Below, piece by piece: positions 45,485 to 54,825 of a stretch of DNA of 64,000 bases (position 1 is the first letter of the stretch; each line of letters opens with the position of its first letter). The notes below the pieces were generated by a model. The model was not told where the DNA came from. It did no database searches and was given only the letters and a program-made list of their open reading frames with translations. The translations under genes and the position numbers were made by a program. Source of the DNA: Burkholderia pyrrocinia (lineage in GTDB: Bacteria; Pseudomonadota; Gammaproteobacteria; Burkholderiales; Burkholderiaceae); NCBI RefSeq assembly GCF_003330765.1, contig NZ_CP024903.1:1-64000 (forward strand), in the 5' to 3' direction.

Positions 45485-46390
45485 TCACCCCGCCACCGGC
45501 CCGTCCAGTTCCTCGGCTCGCGCGAACAGCCAGTCGACGAACGTGCGCAGCGCGGGATCGTCGTCGTTGCGATACAGGCAATGAAACGGCGGCCCTTCCA
45601 GGTGGACTTCCGGAAACAGCGCGACGAGCCGGCCGCTCGCGAGATCGTCGCGGACCACCGCGCGCGGCGCGAGGCACACGCCGAGCCCGCTCGCGGCGGC
45701 CTTGGTCAGCAAAAAGAACTCGCGATAAAACGGCCCGCGCAGTGTCTCGGTGACGTCCGTGCCGGCCTGGTGGAACCAGTATTGCCATGCCTGCGGCAGC
45801 CCCGCGTAATGCAGCAGCGGCGCGTTGCGCAGGTCCGACGGCACGCGCGCCTGTTCGAGCACCGGATGGCCGGGCGCGCATACCGGCACCGCGACGGTCG
45901 CGAGCAGCGGGCGCGACACGAAACCCTTGCGGCGCAACTCCGGCGTATAGCGGCGGATCACGATGTCGCATGTCTCGTCGATCTGGTCGCGCTCGGCGTC
46001 GGCAGTCGCGACGAGCTGCACGTCGATGTCCGGATACGCGGCCTGGAATACGGCAAGTTGCGTCAGCAACCATCCGTGCGCGAACGACACGGACGCATTG
46101 ATCCGGACCGGATGGCCGCCCACCGGCTCGAACATCTGCCCGGTCGCCTGCGCGAGCCGCCCGAGGCAACTCGCGACGTCGACGAGGTAATGCCGCGCGC
46201 GCGGCGTGAGCCGCAGCGAGCGCCCGTCGCGTTCGAACAGTTTTTGCCCGAAGAACGATTCGAGCACGCGGATCTGCTGCGCGATCGCGCTCTGGGTCAC
46301 GTTCAGTTCCTCGGCGGCGAGGGTGAGGCTCTGCAGGCGGCCGGCAGCTTCGAAGCTGCGCAGCGCGTTCAGGGGCGGCAATCGGCGCAT
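45485..46390 (-). CDS. LysR-family transcriptional regulator (GcvA-like)
   Basis: A 301-residue LysR protein: helix-turn-helix at about 8-68 (LRSFEAAGRLQSLTLAAEEL, TQSAIAQQIRVLESFFGQKL) and a C-terminal effector domain (YRNDDDPALRTFVDWLFARA). ATG 46390 is the start that matches the family (MRRLPPLNALRSF). It is divergent to the lipoprotein gene at 46569; its target is not clear. It lies between the two copies of the 57-bp fragment. Confidence 0.9.
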   Translation of the reverse strand: MRRLPPLNALRSFEAAGRLQSLTLAAEELNVTQSAIAQQIRVLESFFGQKLFERDGRSLRLTPRARHYLVDVASCLGRLAQATGQMFEPVGGHPVRINASVSFAHGWLLTQLAVFQAAYPDIDVQLVATADAERDQIDETCDIVIRRYTPELRRKGFVSRPLLATVAVPVCAPGHPVLEQARVPSDLRNAPLLHYAGLPQAWQYWFHQAGTDVTETLRGPFYREFFLLTKAAASGLGVCLAPRAVVRDDLASGRLVALFPEVHLEGPPFHCLYRNDDDPALRTFVDWLFARAEELDGPVAG

Positions 46391-46568
46391 CGTGGGATCG
46401 CGAAGAAAAGCTACATGGTGGGTCAATAAATGTCGTTTGTCGCGGCCGGGGCGCATCCCTATCATGGCGCCGACAGGAGAATGCCCGATGACGATCATAG
46501 CGTCGCCCGATTGCCGATCAACTGGAATTTGCCGCCGTCTTCGCGACCGGCGGACGGCGCGGCGCACG

Positions 46569-47180
46569 ATGCGCAGCATGGCAGCGGCGCCGCCCGCGCG
46601 CGGTCGCGGCGTGCTGGCGCTTGCCTGTGCCGGGCTGTTCGCGGTGCTGGCCGGGTGCGCGGCGAAGCCGGAAACCGAGCGCCAGATCGGCAGTGGCGGT
46701 TCGCTGGTGCGCTACAGCTCGAGCCAGACCGAGGTCGACCTGACGGACGCCGAGCGGCAGACGCTGCGCATGTCGAGCGACCGTCGCTATGCGGGCGCCT
46801 CGCAGGCGCGCGTGCTCGACGCGGTGGCCGGCGTGTTGCGCGTGCAGGGCTATGCGCCGGTGACGGTCGATCGCGACGCGGGGCTGATCGAGGCGGGGCG
46901 CAGCGACACGCTGATCCCGAAGTGGCGGCAACTGCTGCGCGGCGCGCTGAAGGCGCGTATCGGCGGGTTGCCCGCGAAAGCCGATCACGAGCGCGTGGCC
47001 GCCGTCGTGACGGTCCGCGTGACAGGGGCGCGCGATGTCGTCGTGCGCGCGCGGTTCGACCGCACGGTGTGGGACAGCAGCGGCGATTCGCGTACGAAGA
47101 CCGTGATCGAGCCTGCGTACTACCAGGCCTTCTTCGGTGAAATGGACAAGGCGATGTGCACGACGTCGTGCGAGCGGTGA
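46569..47180 (+). CDS. Hypothetical lipoprotein
   Basis: A 203-residue exported protein. The N-terminus (ARGRGVLALACAGLFAVLAGC) is a lipoprotein signal, lipobox LAGC with the cysteine about residue 30. The mature part (YSSSQTEVDLTDAERQTLRM, AVAGVLRVQGYAPVTVDRDA) is a mixed alpha/beta domain with no family I recognise. ATG 46569 or 46578 are the likely starts; an upstream in-frame ATG at 46488 would place the signal internally. It converges with the DUF2474 gene. Confidence 0.75.
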   Translation: MRSMAAAPPARGRGVLALACAGLFAVLAGCAAKPETERQIGSGGSLVRYSSSQTEVDLTDAERQTLRMSSDRRYAGASQARVLDAVAGVLRVQGYAPVTVDRDAGLIEAGRSDTLIPKWRQLLRGALKARIGGLPAKADHERVAAVVTVRVTGARDVVVRARFDRTVWDSSGDSRTKTVIEPAYYQAFFGEMDKAMCTTSCER

Positions 47181-47304
47181 GCGGCGCGCACGCGCCGATG
47201 CAAGGCGGCGTGGCGGGGCGGAAGGAATGGCGTGGTCCGGCGACGAACGGATGCCGGGCGGGGTGCCCGGTGCATCCGTCCTGCGCCGCGGCTGGCCGGG
47301 CGGC

Positions 47305-47484
47305 TTACTTCACCGCAAACAGCGTCAGGTTCATGAAGATCTTGAACGCGTAGCCGAGCGTGACGGCGCCGACTACCCCGCCCGCCCACAGGACGACGAA
47401 CCACATCCAGCCGCGCATCCGCGGCCGCGGCGCCTCGGGCGGGCGATCGGCGGAATCAGTGGTGGTAGTAATGCTGGTCTTCAT
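47305..47484 (-). CDS. Small membrane protein of the CIO oxidase operon (DUF2474, CydX-like)
   Basis: A 59-residue protein (MKTSITTTTDSADRPPEAPR at the start; one membrane helix MWFVVLWAGGVVGAVTLGYA; ending FMNLTLFAVK). Small single-helix proteins next to cydB, such as CydX and DUF2474, are accessory subunits of bd-type oxidases. It overlaps the end of cydB by 29 bp. Its last 57 coding bases are duplicated at 45401-45457. Confidence 0.85.
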   Translation of the reverse strand: MKTSITTTTDSADRPPEAPRPRMRGWMWFVVLWAGGVVGAVTLGYAFKIFMNLTLFAVK

Positions 47485-48463
47485 GGCGCACCTTGCCTCG
47501 GAATACCCAGTAACCCATCGTCGTGTAGGCGATGATGATCGGGAGGATAACCGCTGCGCCGACCAGCGTGAAGGTCTGGCTGGAACGCGGCGCCGCCGCT
47601 TCCCAGATCGTCATCGTCTGAGGAATCGCATACGGGAACAGCGTGACGAGCAGGCCGACGTAGCCGAGCAGCACGAGCGCCAGCGCAAGCACGAACGGCG
47701 TCATGTCGTGCCGGTCGCGCACCGCGCGGCGCATCCACACCGCGCACCCGGCGACCAGGAACGGCACCGGCAGCAGGCGCCAGAACAGCCCCGAATCGAA
47801 CCAGCGCTGCGCGATGGCCGGATCCTGCAGCGGCGTCCACAGGCTGACGACCGCGATGAAGCCGAGCAGCACGACCGTCAGCGGCCACACGACGCGATGC
47901 AGCCGGCGCTGCAGGTCGCCTTCGGTCTTCGCGACGAGCCAGCAGCAGCCGAGCAGCGCGTAGGTCACGAGCAGGCCGAGGCCCGTCAGCAGGCTGAACG
48001 GCGTGAGCCAGTCGAACGCGTCGCCCGCGAACACGCCGTCCTTCACGTTGATGCCCTGCAGGAACGCGCCGAGCGCGATCCCCTGGAAGAACGTCGCGCC
48101 GGCCGAGCCGCCGATGAACGCGAGATCCCACAGCTGCTTGGTGCGCCGCGCCTTCGCGCGGATCTCGAACGACACGCCGCGGAAGATCAGGCAGACCAGC
48201 ATGAAGATCAGCGGCAGGTACAGCGCCGACAGCACGGTCGAATAGACGATCGGGAACACCGCGAACAGGCCGGCGCCGCCGAGCACGAGCCACGTCTCGT
48301 TGCCGTCCCACACGGGCGCGACCGTGTTCATCATCAGGTCGCGTTCCTTCTCGTCCGGGAAGAACGGGAAGACGATGCCGATGCCGAGGTCGAAGCCGTC
48401 GAGCACGACGTACATGAAGAGCCCCAATGCGATGATCGCGGCCCAGATTACGGTGACGTCCAT
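47456..48463 (-). CDS. cydB: Cytochrome bd-type (cyanide-insensitive) quinol oxidase subunit II
   Basis: A 335-residue integral membrane protein with about eight helices (opening TVIWAAIIALGLFMYVVLDG, typical of CydB/CioB, including the GFDLGIG turn). Together with CydA it oxidises quinol and reduces oxygen in the inner membrane. The start ATG 48463 is 30 bp from the cydA stop. It is followed by the DUF2474 gene. Confidence 0.95.
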   Translation of the reverse strand: MDVTVIWAAIIALGLFMYVVLDGFDLGIGIVFPFFPDEKERDLMMNTVAPVWDGNETWLVLGGAGLFAVFPIVYSTVLSALYLPLIFMLVCLIFRGVSFEIRAKARRTKQLWDLAFIGGSAGATFFQGIALGAFLQGINVKDGVFAGDAFDWLTPFSLLTGLGLLVTYALLGCCWLVAKTEGDLQRRLHRVVWPLTVVLLGFIAVVSLWTPLQDPAIAQRWFDSGLFWRLLPVPFLVAGCAVWMRRAVRDRHDMTPFVLALALVLLGYVGLLVTLFPYAIPQTMTIWEAAAPRSSQTFTLVGAAVILPIIIAYTTMGYWVFRGKVRHEDQHYYHH

Positions 48464-48492
48464 AGGTTTTCTCGTTTGCGGATGGGGTGGGC

Positions 48493-49905
48493 TCAGACGG
48501 TCTCGATCAACTCGTCGACGGCCGACATCGGGCGGCGCGCGGTGTGATCGGGGCGCGTGTCGGGCGTGTCGTCGTGCTTCTCGTCGGGCAGCGCGGGGCC
48601 GGCCTTCATCAGCTTCAGCATGTAGTACACGCCGGTGCCGAACACGAGGAAGTACACGATCACGAACGTCATCATCGACAGGCTCACCTGCTGCACCGAC
48701 AGCGGCGACACGGCCTGCGCGGTGCGCATCACGCCATACACGACCCACGGCTGGCGGCCCGCTTCGGTCGTCACCCAGCCCGCGAGCAGCGACACGAAGC
48801 CGGTCGGGCCCATCACGAGCGCGAAGCGCTGGAACCACCTCGATTCATACAGGCGGCCGCGGCGGCGCAGCAGCCACGCAAGCGCGGCGAGGCCGATCAT
48901 CGCGAAGCCGAGGCCGACCATGATCCGGAAGCTCCAGAACACGACGGTCGAGTTCGGGCGGTCTTCGGGCGGGAATTCCTTCAGCCCGCGGATCTCGCCG
49001 TCCCAGCTGTGCGTGAGGATCAGGCTGCCGAGGTGCGGCACCTTTACCGCGTAGCGGGTCGTTTCCGCCTTCATGTCCGGAATGCCGAACAGGTTGAGCG
49101 GCGTGCCGCCCTTTTCGGTTTCCCACAGCCCTTCGATCGCGGCGATCTTCGCGGGCTGGTGCTTCAGCGTGTTGATGCCGTGCTGGTCGCCGATCACGGC
49201 CTGCAGCGGCGCGAGCACCAGCAGCAGCCACAGCGCCATCGAGAACATCTTCTTCACGCCCTTGTCGCGGCGGCCCTTCAGCAGGTGCCACGCGCCCGTC
49301 GCGGCCACGACCAGCGCGGCGACGATGAACGCGGCGATCGCCATGTGGAACAGGCGGTACGGGAACGACGGGTTGAAGATGATCGCGAACCAGTCGGTCG
49401 GCACGACGCGGCCGTCGACGATCTCGAAGCCCTGCGGCGTCTGCATCCAGCTGTTCGACGCGAGGATCCAGAACGTCGAGATCAGCGTGCCGATCGCGAC
49501 CATCAGCGTCGCGCCGAAGTGCGCGCGCGGGCTCACGCGGTTCCAGCCGAACAGCATGATGCCGAGGAAACCGGCCTCGAGGAAGAACGCGGTCATCACC
49601 TCGTACATCAGCAGCGGCCCGGTGACGGCGCCGGCGAAGCTCGAGAAGCCCGACCAGTTGGTGCCGAACTGATAGCTCATCACGACGCCGGAGACGACGC
49701 CCATCCCGAACGCGACCGCGAAGATCTTCGACCAGAACAGACAGAGGGTTTTGTAGTACTGCTTGCCGGTCTTGAGCCAGCGATATTCGAGCACGGCGAT
49801 GAAGCTGGCGAGGCCGATGCTCAGCGCCGGAAAGACGATGTGAAAGGAGACGGTGAACGCGAATTGCAGGCGGGCCAGATCGAGGGCCGAAAATGCGGTG
49901 TCCAT
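48493..49905 (-). CDS. cydA: Cytochrome bd-type (cyanide-insensitive) quinol oxidase subunit I
   Basis: A 470-residue haem-binding subunit with about nine helices (FSALDLARLQFAFTVSFHIV, with the haem-ligand histidine, and GWVTTEAGRQPWVVYGVMRT). At 470 residues it is shorter than E. coli CydA (522), which indicates a short Q-loop, the hallmark of the CIO-type oxidases resistant to cyanide. A perfect FNR/ANR site lies 161 bp upstream. Confidence 0.95.
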   Translation of the reverse strand: MDTAFSALDLARLQFAFTVSFHIVFPALSIGLASFIAVLEYRWLKTGKQYYKTLCLFWSKIFAVAFGMGVVSGVVMSYQFGTNWSGFSSFAGAVTGPLLMYEVMTAFFLEAGFLGIMLFGWNRVSPRAHFGATLMVAIGTLISTFWILASNSWMQTPQGFEIVDGRVVPTDWFAIIFNPSFPYRLFHMAIAAFIVAALVVAATGAWHLLKGRRDKGVKKMFSMALWLLLVLAPLQAVIGDQHGINTLKHQPAKIAAIEGLWETEKGGTPLNLFGIPDMKAETTRYAVKVPHLGSLILTHSWDGEIRGLKEFPPEDRPNSTVVFWSFRIMVGLGFAMIGLAALAWLLRRRGRLYESRWFQRFALVMGPTGFVSLLAGWVTTEAGRQPWVVYGVMRTAQAVSPLSVQQVSLSMMTFVIVYFLVFGTGVYYMLKLMKAGPALPDEKHDDTPDTRPDHTARRPMSAVDELIETV

Positions 49906-50513
49906 ACCAGATGACCGAAGCTGACGATACCCGCCGGCGGGTGCCGGCGGACCCCGGCAGACAGGCGTCGGGGTTGGCTGGAGTATGTGCCGCGATGTTG
50001 CACCGCGAAATGCGCCAACTCGTCGCAGATGTCCAGCCCGTCGCGCGCGATGTCGGGGTAAATCGTTGATTCGTATCAAGAAGGCCGTTCGCGGCGCGCG
50101 CGGCCGCGGCGTGGCGGTCTGACGCACGTGCGTCAATATGGCGCGTCGCGTCATTGGAACGGTTTCGCGCGGCGCAGCCATGCGCGGAACCGGTGCAGCA
50201 TGGCATCGCGCACTGCCGATCCGTTTCGTCGCGTTAGCGCGTAATGCGCGTCGTCGCGCGGGCGGGCCGCCGATGCCGCCGGCGGGTGTCCAGCCGCCGC
50301 CGCCGCGGTATTGACGATGACGACGCGCGTGCCCGCCGCGCCCCATTGCGCCGGCCGTGGCCGGGCCGTTCGTCGACGGCGCATGATCGCGTGGCCGCTG
50401 CGTAGCGCGACTCGATCCGTCGGCAGCCGCTGCGTGAATTGCGTACACTCTGAGTCTCGTTTCGGCAGGGCCGGGCGCAGGGGTTCCGGTCCGCGTTTAC
50501 TCAGGGCATAGCG
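49906..50513. other. Divergent intergenic region between cydA and ltaE
   Basis: About 600 bp with no supportable gene. It holds the FNR-type box at 50066-50079 on the cydA side. I found no riboswitch or terminator. Confidence 0.5.
50066..50079. promoter_or_regulatory. FNR/ANR box upstream of cydAB
   Basis: TTGAT-TCGT-ATCAA is a perfect match to the consensus TTGAT-N4-ATCAA. Its centre lies 167 bp from the cydA start codon. Activation or repression of the oxidase by an oxygen-sensing FNR/ANR protein is the natural reading. Confidence 0.82.
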
Positions 50514-51527
50514 ATGATCGATTTACGCAGCGATACCGTGACACGTCCCAGCCAGGCAATGCTGGCCGCGATGACTGCCGCCGAAGTCGGCGACGACGTA
50601 TGGGGCGACGACCCGACCGTGCTGCGCCTGCAGGCGGTCGCGGCCGAGCGGGCCGGCAAGGAAGCCGGCCTGTTCTTCCCGAGCGGCACGCAGAGCAACT
50701 TGGCCGCGCTGATGGCCCATTGCGAGCGCGGCGACGAGTACATCGTCGGCCAGCTCGCGCACACCTACAAGTACGAAGGCGGCGGCGCGGCCGTGCTGGG
50801 CAGCATCCAGCCGCAGCCGATCGAGAACGCGCCGGACGGCACGCTGCCGCTCGCGAAGATCGCCGCGGCGATCAAGCCGATCGACAATCACTTTGCCCGC
50901 ACGCGCCTGCTCGCGCTCGAAAACACGATCGGCGGTCTGGTCTTGCCGGAAGGCTATGTCGAGGAAGCCGTCGCGTTCGCGCGCAGCCGCGGGCTGTCCG
51001 CGCACCTCGACGGCGCGCGGGTGTGCAACGCGGCCGTCGCGTCGGGCCGTCCGATCGCCGAGCTGTGCGCGCCGTTCGACAGCGTGTCGATCTGCTTCTC
51101 GAAAGGGCTCGGTGCACCGGTCGGCTCGGTGCTGGTCGGCAACCGTGCGCTGGTCGAGCGCGCGCAGCGCTGGCGCAAGGTGCTCGGCGGCGGGATGCGG
51201 CAGTCGGGCATTCTCGCGGCGGCCTGCCTGTATGCGCTCGACCACAACGTCGAGCGGCTCGCCGACGATCACGCGAATGCCGCGCATCTCGCGGAAGGCC
51301 TCGCGCGCATCGAATCCGTGAAGGTGCTGTCGCATGCGACGAACATGGTGTTCGCGCAATTCCCCGAAGCCGATTGCGCGCCGCTCGAGGCGTGGCTCAA
51401 GGAGCGCGGGATCCTCACGCAGATGCTGTACGCGTCGCGTTTCGTCACGCATTGCGACGTGTCGCGCGCGGACATCGACACGTTCCTCGGCGCGGTCGGC
51501 GCGTATTTCTCGCAGCGGCGCGCTTGA
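50514..51527 (+). CDS. ltaE: Low-specificity L-threonine aldolase
   Basis: A 337-residue PLP enzyme splitting L-threonine or L-allo-threonine to glycine and acetaldehyde. The PLP lysine is K197 in CFSKGLGAPVGS; the opening MIDLRSDTVTRPSQAMLAAM and the segment HLDGARVCNAAVASG are typical. Length normal. It faces away from cydA and towards argP. Confidence 0.95.
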   Translation: MIDLRSDTVTRPSQAMLAAMTAAEVGDDVWGDDPTVLRLQAVAAERAGKEAGLFFPSGTQSNLAALMAHCERGDEYIVGQLAHTYKYEGGGAAVLGSIQPQPIENAPDGTLPLAKIAAAIKPIDNHFARTRLLALENTIGGLVLPEGYVEEAVAFARSRGLSAHLDGARVCNAAVASGRPIAELCAPFDSVSICFSKGLGAPVGSVLVGNRALVERAQRWRKVLGGGMRQSGILAAACLYALDHNVERLADDHANAAHLAEGLARIESVKVLSHATNMVFAQFPEADCAPLEAWLKERGILTQMLYASRFVTHCDVSRADIDTFLGAVGAYFSQRRA

Positions 51528-51566
51528 CAGCCGAGGGCCGCGGGCCGGGCCCGTCGCCGGTTCATT

Positions 51567-52475
51567 TCATTTCGGCAGCGGTGCGAGCAACCGGCGCGCC
51601 GCTTCGACGACCCGCGCGGACAGCGACGCCATCGTCGGCGACTGCACGGTCCACGCGTGCCAGTACAGCGTGACGTCGGTCGGATGCGCGGGCGCGAGAT
51701 CGACGAGCCCCTGCGCGTCGAGCGGCGCGGTGCCGATCAGCGGCTCCGGCACCATCGCGTAGCCGAGCCCGTGCCGCACCGCCGCGAAGTGCGAATGGGT
51801 GCCCGGCACGTAGTGACACGGGTACGCGCCTTCGGGCAACCCGAACTTCTCCTTCAGGAACGACGACTGCAGCGTGTCGCGCCGCGAATACGCGACGACG
51901 GGCGCGTTGCGTGCGCTCGTGCGGTTCAGCCCGCGCGGAAACCAGCGCACCGCGAACGCGGCGGCCGCGAGCAGCCGGTAGCGCATCGTGCCGAGCGGCG
52001 TCGCGATGCAGCCGCGCATCGGCTTCGGCTCGGTCGTCACACAGCCGACGGCCATGCCGCTTTCGAGCAGCGCGAACGTATGGTCCTGGTCCTCGACGAT
52101 CAGCTCGAACAGGATGCGCTCGCCGGCGAGCACGGAGGCCAGCGCGGGCAGGAACCACGTGCCGAGGCTGTCGGCGTTCAGCGCGATCGTGACGGAGATC
52201 GGCGATTCGCGCTCGGTCGCGAGCGTGCTTTGCAGGTCGGCCTGCAGCAGCGCGACGCGGCGCAGGTGCTGCAGCACGCGCTGTCCGGCCACCGTCGGGC
52301 GGCACGGGCGCGTGCGCAGCACGAGCGGCGTGCCGAGGCTCGCCTCCAGCGCGCGGACCCGCTGCGTGACGGCGGACGCGGTCACGTGCAGGCGCACGGC
52401 CGCCTGCTCGAAGCTGCCCGTGTCGGCGACGGCCAGCAGCGCGGCGGCCTGCTTCGGATCGATCGTCATCGACAT
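51567..52475 (-). CDS. argP: LysR-family regulator ArgP (IciA)
   Basis: A 302-residue LysR protein. The start MSMTIDPKQAAALLAVADTG and the helix SFEQAAVRLHVTASAVTQRV match ArgP, which in E. coli responds to arginine and lysine and activates argO. ATG 52475 and 52469 are both possible. No argO/lysE gene is seen in the window, although ArgP commonly lies next to one. It converges with ltaE. Confidence 0.85.
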   Translation of the reverse strand: MSMTIDPKQAAALLAVADTGSFEQAAVRLHVTASAVTQRVRALEASLGTPLVLRTRPCRPTVAGQRVLQHLRRVALLQADLQSTLATERESPISVTIALNADSLGTWFLPALASVLAGERILFELIVEDQDHTFALLESGMAVGCVTTEPKPMRGCIATPLGTMRYRLLAAAAFAVRWFPRGLNRTSARNAPVVAYSRRDTLQSSFLKEKFGLPEGAYPCHYVPGTHSHFAAVRHGLGYAMVPEPLIGTAPLDAQGLVDLAPAHPTDVTLYWHAWTVQSPTMASLSARVVEAARRLLAPLPK

Positions 52476-52865
52476 GTCGATGGAATTCCTGTGAACCGGG
52501 ATGAGAACAGGCCGTAGTGTAAGGCAGCGCGCGCAACCATCCGGGCGCGGCGAATCGTCCCGCCGCGTGCCATTCGTCATCGGAATCGGTTGCCGCGCAG
52601 GGTGCGCCGGCGGCGCGCGCATTTTGATCTACGCTGTATGAATGTGCGAAACGCGGCAGGCGCGATGGCGGTTGCCCGGCGGCGATGTCATCATGCCGAC
52701 GTCGGTGCCGGATGACGATGCGCAGCAGACGCAGCCGCGAGCTTCCGGGTCAGGCGGCGCGGCCGGCATACGCCGGGGCGGCACTCGCGCCCGCCCGCGC
52801 GTCGGCGACATGCAGCGTACCGGCCGGACCACACCAACCTGAACAGTCGACGGAGCGACCTCACG
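52476..52865. other. Divergent intergenic region between argP and the dioxygenase fusion
   Basis: 390 bp holding the two promoters, not resolved. No gene, terminator or repeat could be supported. Confidence 0.4.
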
Positions 52866-53936
52866 ATGATCTTCCGGCAACTTTTCGACCCGCAATCGTC
52901 GACTTACACGTATCTGCTCGCCGACCGTGCGTCGCGCGAAGCGCTGCTGATCGATCCCGTGTTCGAACAGGTGCGCCGCGACGCGGCGCTGCTCGACGAA
53001 CTCGGGCTGCGGCTCGTCGCGACCGTCGACACGCACGTGCATGCCGATCACGTGACGGGCGCGTGGCTGCTGAAGCAGCGCACGGGCAGCACGATCGCGA
53101 TCTCGGCCGCGAGCGGCGCGCAGGGCGCCGACCGCTACCTGAACGACGGCGACCGCTGCGCGTTCGGCGCGCGCTACCTGACCGTGCGCGCGACGCCCGG
53201 CCACACGAGCGGCTGCATCAGCCTCGTGCGCGACGACGAATCGATGGCGTTTACCGGCGATTGCCTGCTGATCCGCGGCACGGGCCGCACCGACTTCCAG
53301 CAGGGCGACCCGCGCGCGCTGTATCGCGCGGTGCACGGCCGGCTCTTCACGCTGCCGGCCGCGTGCCTGCTGTATCCGGCGCACGACTATCGCGGGCTCA
53401 CCGTGACGAGCGTCGGCGAGGAGCGGCGCTTCAATCCGCGCCTCGGCGGCGATCTCAGCGAAGACGATTTCGCGGGCTACATGCGCAACCTCGGCCTCGC
53501 GCACCCGCGCCAGATCGACGTCGCGGTGCCGGCGAACCTGCAGTGCGGCGTCGCGGCGAACGCGCCCGATGCGCACGCGGCGGCCGACTGGGCGCCGCTC
53601 GTCTATACGTTTGCCGGGTTCTGGGAAATCGATCCGCAATGGCTCGAGGATCATCTGCCGGCAGTGCAGGTCGTCGATGTGCGCGAGCCGGACGAATTCA
53701 CGGGCCCGCTCGGCCACCTGCCCGGCGCGACGCCGATCCCGCTCGGCGAACTGGCCGCGCGCGCCGGCGAGATCGCGCGCGACCGGCCGGTCGTGACCGT
53801 GTGCCGGGCCGGCGGGCGATCCGCGCAGGCGACCGTCATCCTGCTGAAGGCCGGCTTCGACGCGGTCGCGAATCTCGGCGGCGGGATGCTGCGCTGGCGC
53901 GCCGAAGGGCGCGTCGTGATGGACGGCCGGTCGTAG
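52866..53936 (+). CDS. Persulfide dioxygenase-rhodanese fusion protein
   Basis: A 356-residue two-domain enzyme. Residues about 1-245 are a metallo-beta-lactamase-fold persulfide dioxygenase (ETHE1-like): THVHADH gives H57, H59, D61, H62, then the single histidine of TPGHTSGC, the aspartate of FTGDCLL and YPAHDYRG. Residues about 260-350 are a rhodanese domain with active-site cysteine in CRAGGRSAQA. Fusions of this type couple sulfane-sulfur transfer to oxidation of glutathione persulfide to sulfite, in sulfide detoxification. GGAG precedes ATG 52866. Alone here except for the GST downstream. Confidence 0.92.
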   Translation: MIFRQLFDPQSSTYTYLLADRASREALLIDPVFEQVRRDAALLDELGLRLVATVDTHVHADHVTGAWLLKQRTGSTIAISAASGAQGADRYLNDGDRCAFGARYLTVRATPGHTSGCISLVRDDESMAFTGDCLLIRGTGRTDFQQGDPRALYRAVHGRLFTLPAACLLYPAHDYRGLTVTSVGEERRFNPRLGGDLSEDDFAGYMRNLGLAHPRQIDVAVPANLQCGVAANAPDAHAAADWAPLVYTFAGFWEIDPQWLEDHLPAVQVVDVREPDEFTGPLGHLPGATPIPLGELAARAGEIARDRPVVTVCRAGGRSAQATVILLKAGFDAVANLGGGMLRWRAEGRVVMDGRS

Positions 53937-54065
53937 CGGCGCGACACCGCGCGGCGAAAAAAATTTCCGGACCGATGTCGAAACGGCTATGCGCCGTTCG
54001 TCGTCAAGGTATCCGATCACGTGGCGCCGCACGACGCGGCGCCGAAACCCCTGAGAGACCCCGCG

Positions 54066-54725
54066 ATGATGCCGACGCTTTACGCCCATCCCTTTTCGTC
54101 CTACTGCCAGAAGGTGCTGACCGCGCTGTACGAGAACGGCACGCCGTTCGAGTATCGCGTGCTCGCGCACGACGATCCGAAGCCGATGCAGGAACTGACC
54201 GCGCTGTGGCCGCTGAAGCGCTTTCCGGTGCTCGTCGATGCGGGCCGCACGGTGGTCGAGGCGTCGATCATCGTCGAGTATCTCGGCCTGAACCATCCGG
54301 GCCCCGTGCGCCTGCTGCCCGACGACCCGCACGCGGCGCTCGAGGTGCGGATGATGGATCGCTTCTTCGACAACTACGTGTCGACGCCGCAGCAGAAGGT
54401 CGTGCACAACGCGCTGCGGCCGGAAGCCGAGCGCGATGCGCGGGGTGTCGCCGACGCGCGCGCGATGCTCGATACGTCGTATGCGTGGCTGGACCAGAAG
54501 ATGGCCGATCGCGAATGGGCGGCCGGCGACCGCTTCAGCCTCGCCGATTGCGGTGCGGCGCCATTCCTGTTCTATGCGGACTGGACGCACCGGATCGATC
54601 CGTCGTTCGCGAACGTGATCGCGTACCGCAAGCGTCTGCTCGCGCGTCCGTCGTTCGCGCGAGCGGTCGACGAGGCGCGGCCGTATCGATCGTTCTTTCC
54701 GCTCGGCGCGCCCGATCGCGACTGA
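54066..54725 (+). CDS. Glutathione S-transferase family protein
   Basis: A 219-residue GST: thioredoxin-like N-domain (LYAHPFSSYCQKVLTALYEN, with S/Y active-site candidates and the cysteine of SSYCQK; then RFPVLVDAGRTVVEASIIVE with the cis-proline and the E-S/A-type glutathione contact) and an all-helical C-domain with AGDRFSLADCG (N-capping box). Class and substrate are not visible. 130 bp after the persulfide dioxygenase gene, which uses glutathione persulfide, so a shared role is possible. Confidence 0.9.
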   Translation: MMPTLYAHPFSSYCQKVLTALYENGTPFEYRVLAHDDPKPMQELTALWPLKRFPVLVDAGRTVVEASIIVEYLGLNHPGPVRLLPDDPHAALEVRMMDRFFDNYVSTPQQKVVHNALRPEAERDARGVADARAMLDTSYAWLDQKMADREWAAGDRFSLADCGAAPFLFYADWTHRIDPSFANVIAYRKRLLARPSFARAVDEARPYRSFFPLGAPDRD

Positions 54726-54825
54726 CTGGCGCGGCCGTCGCACGGCGTGCCGCCGCCGCGCACGGCCGGCAGCGCGCGCCTGGGCGGCGGAACGTAAGCA
54801 GCGGCAGCATCGCGGTGCCTGCCCG

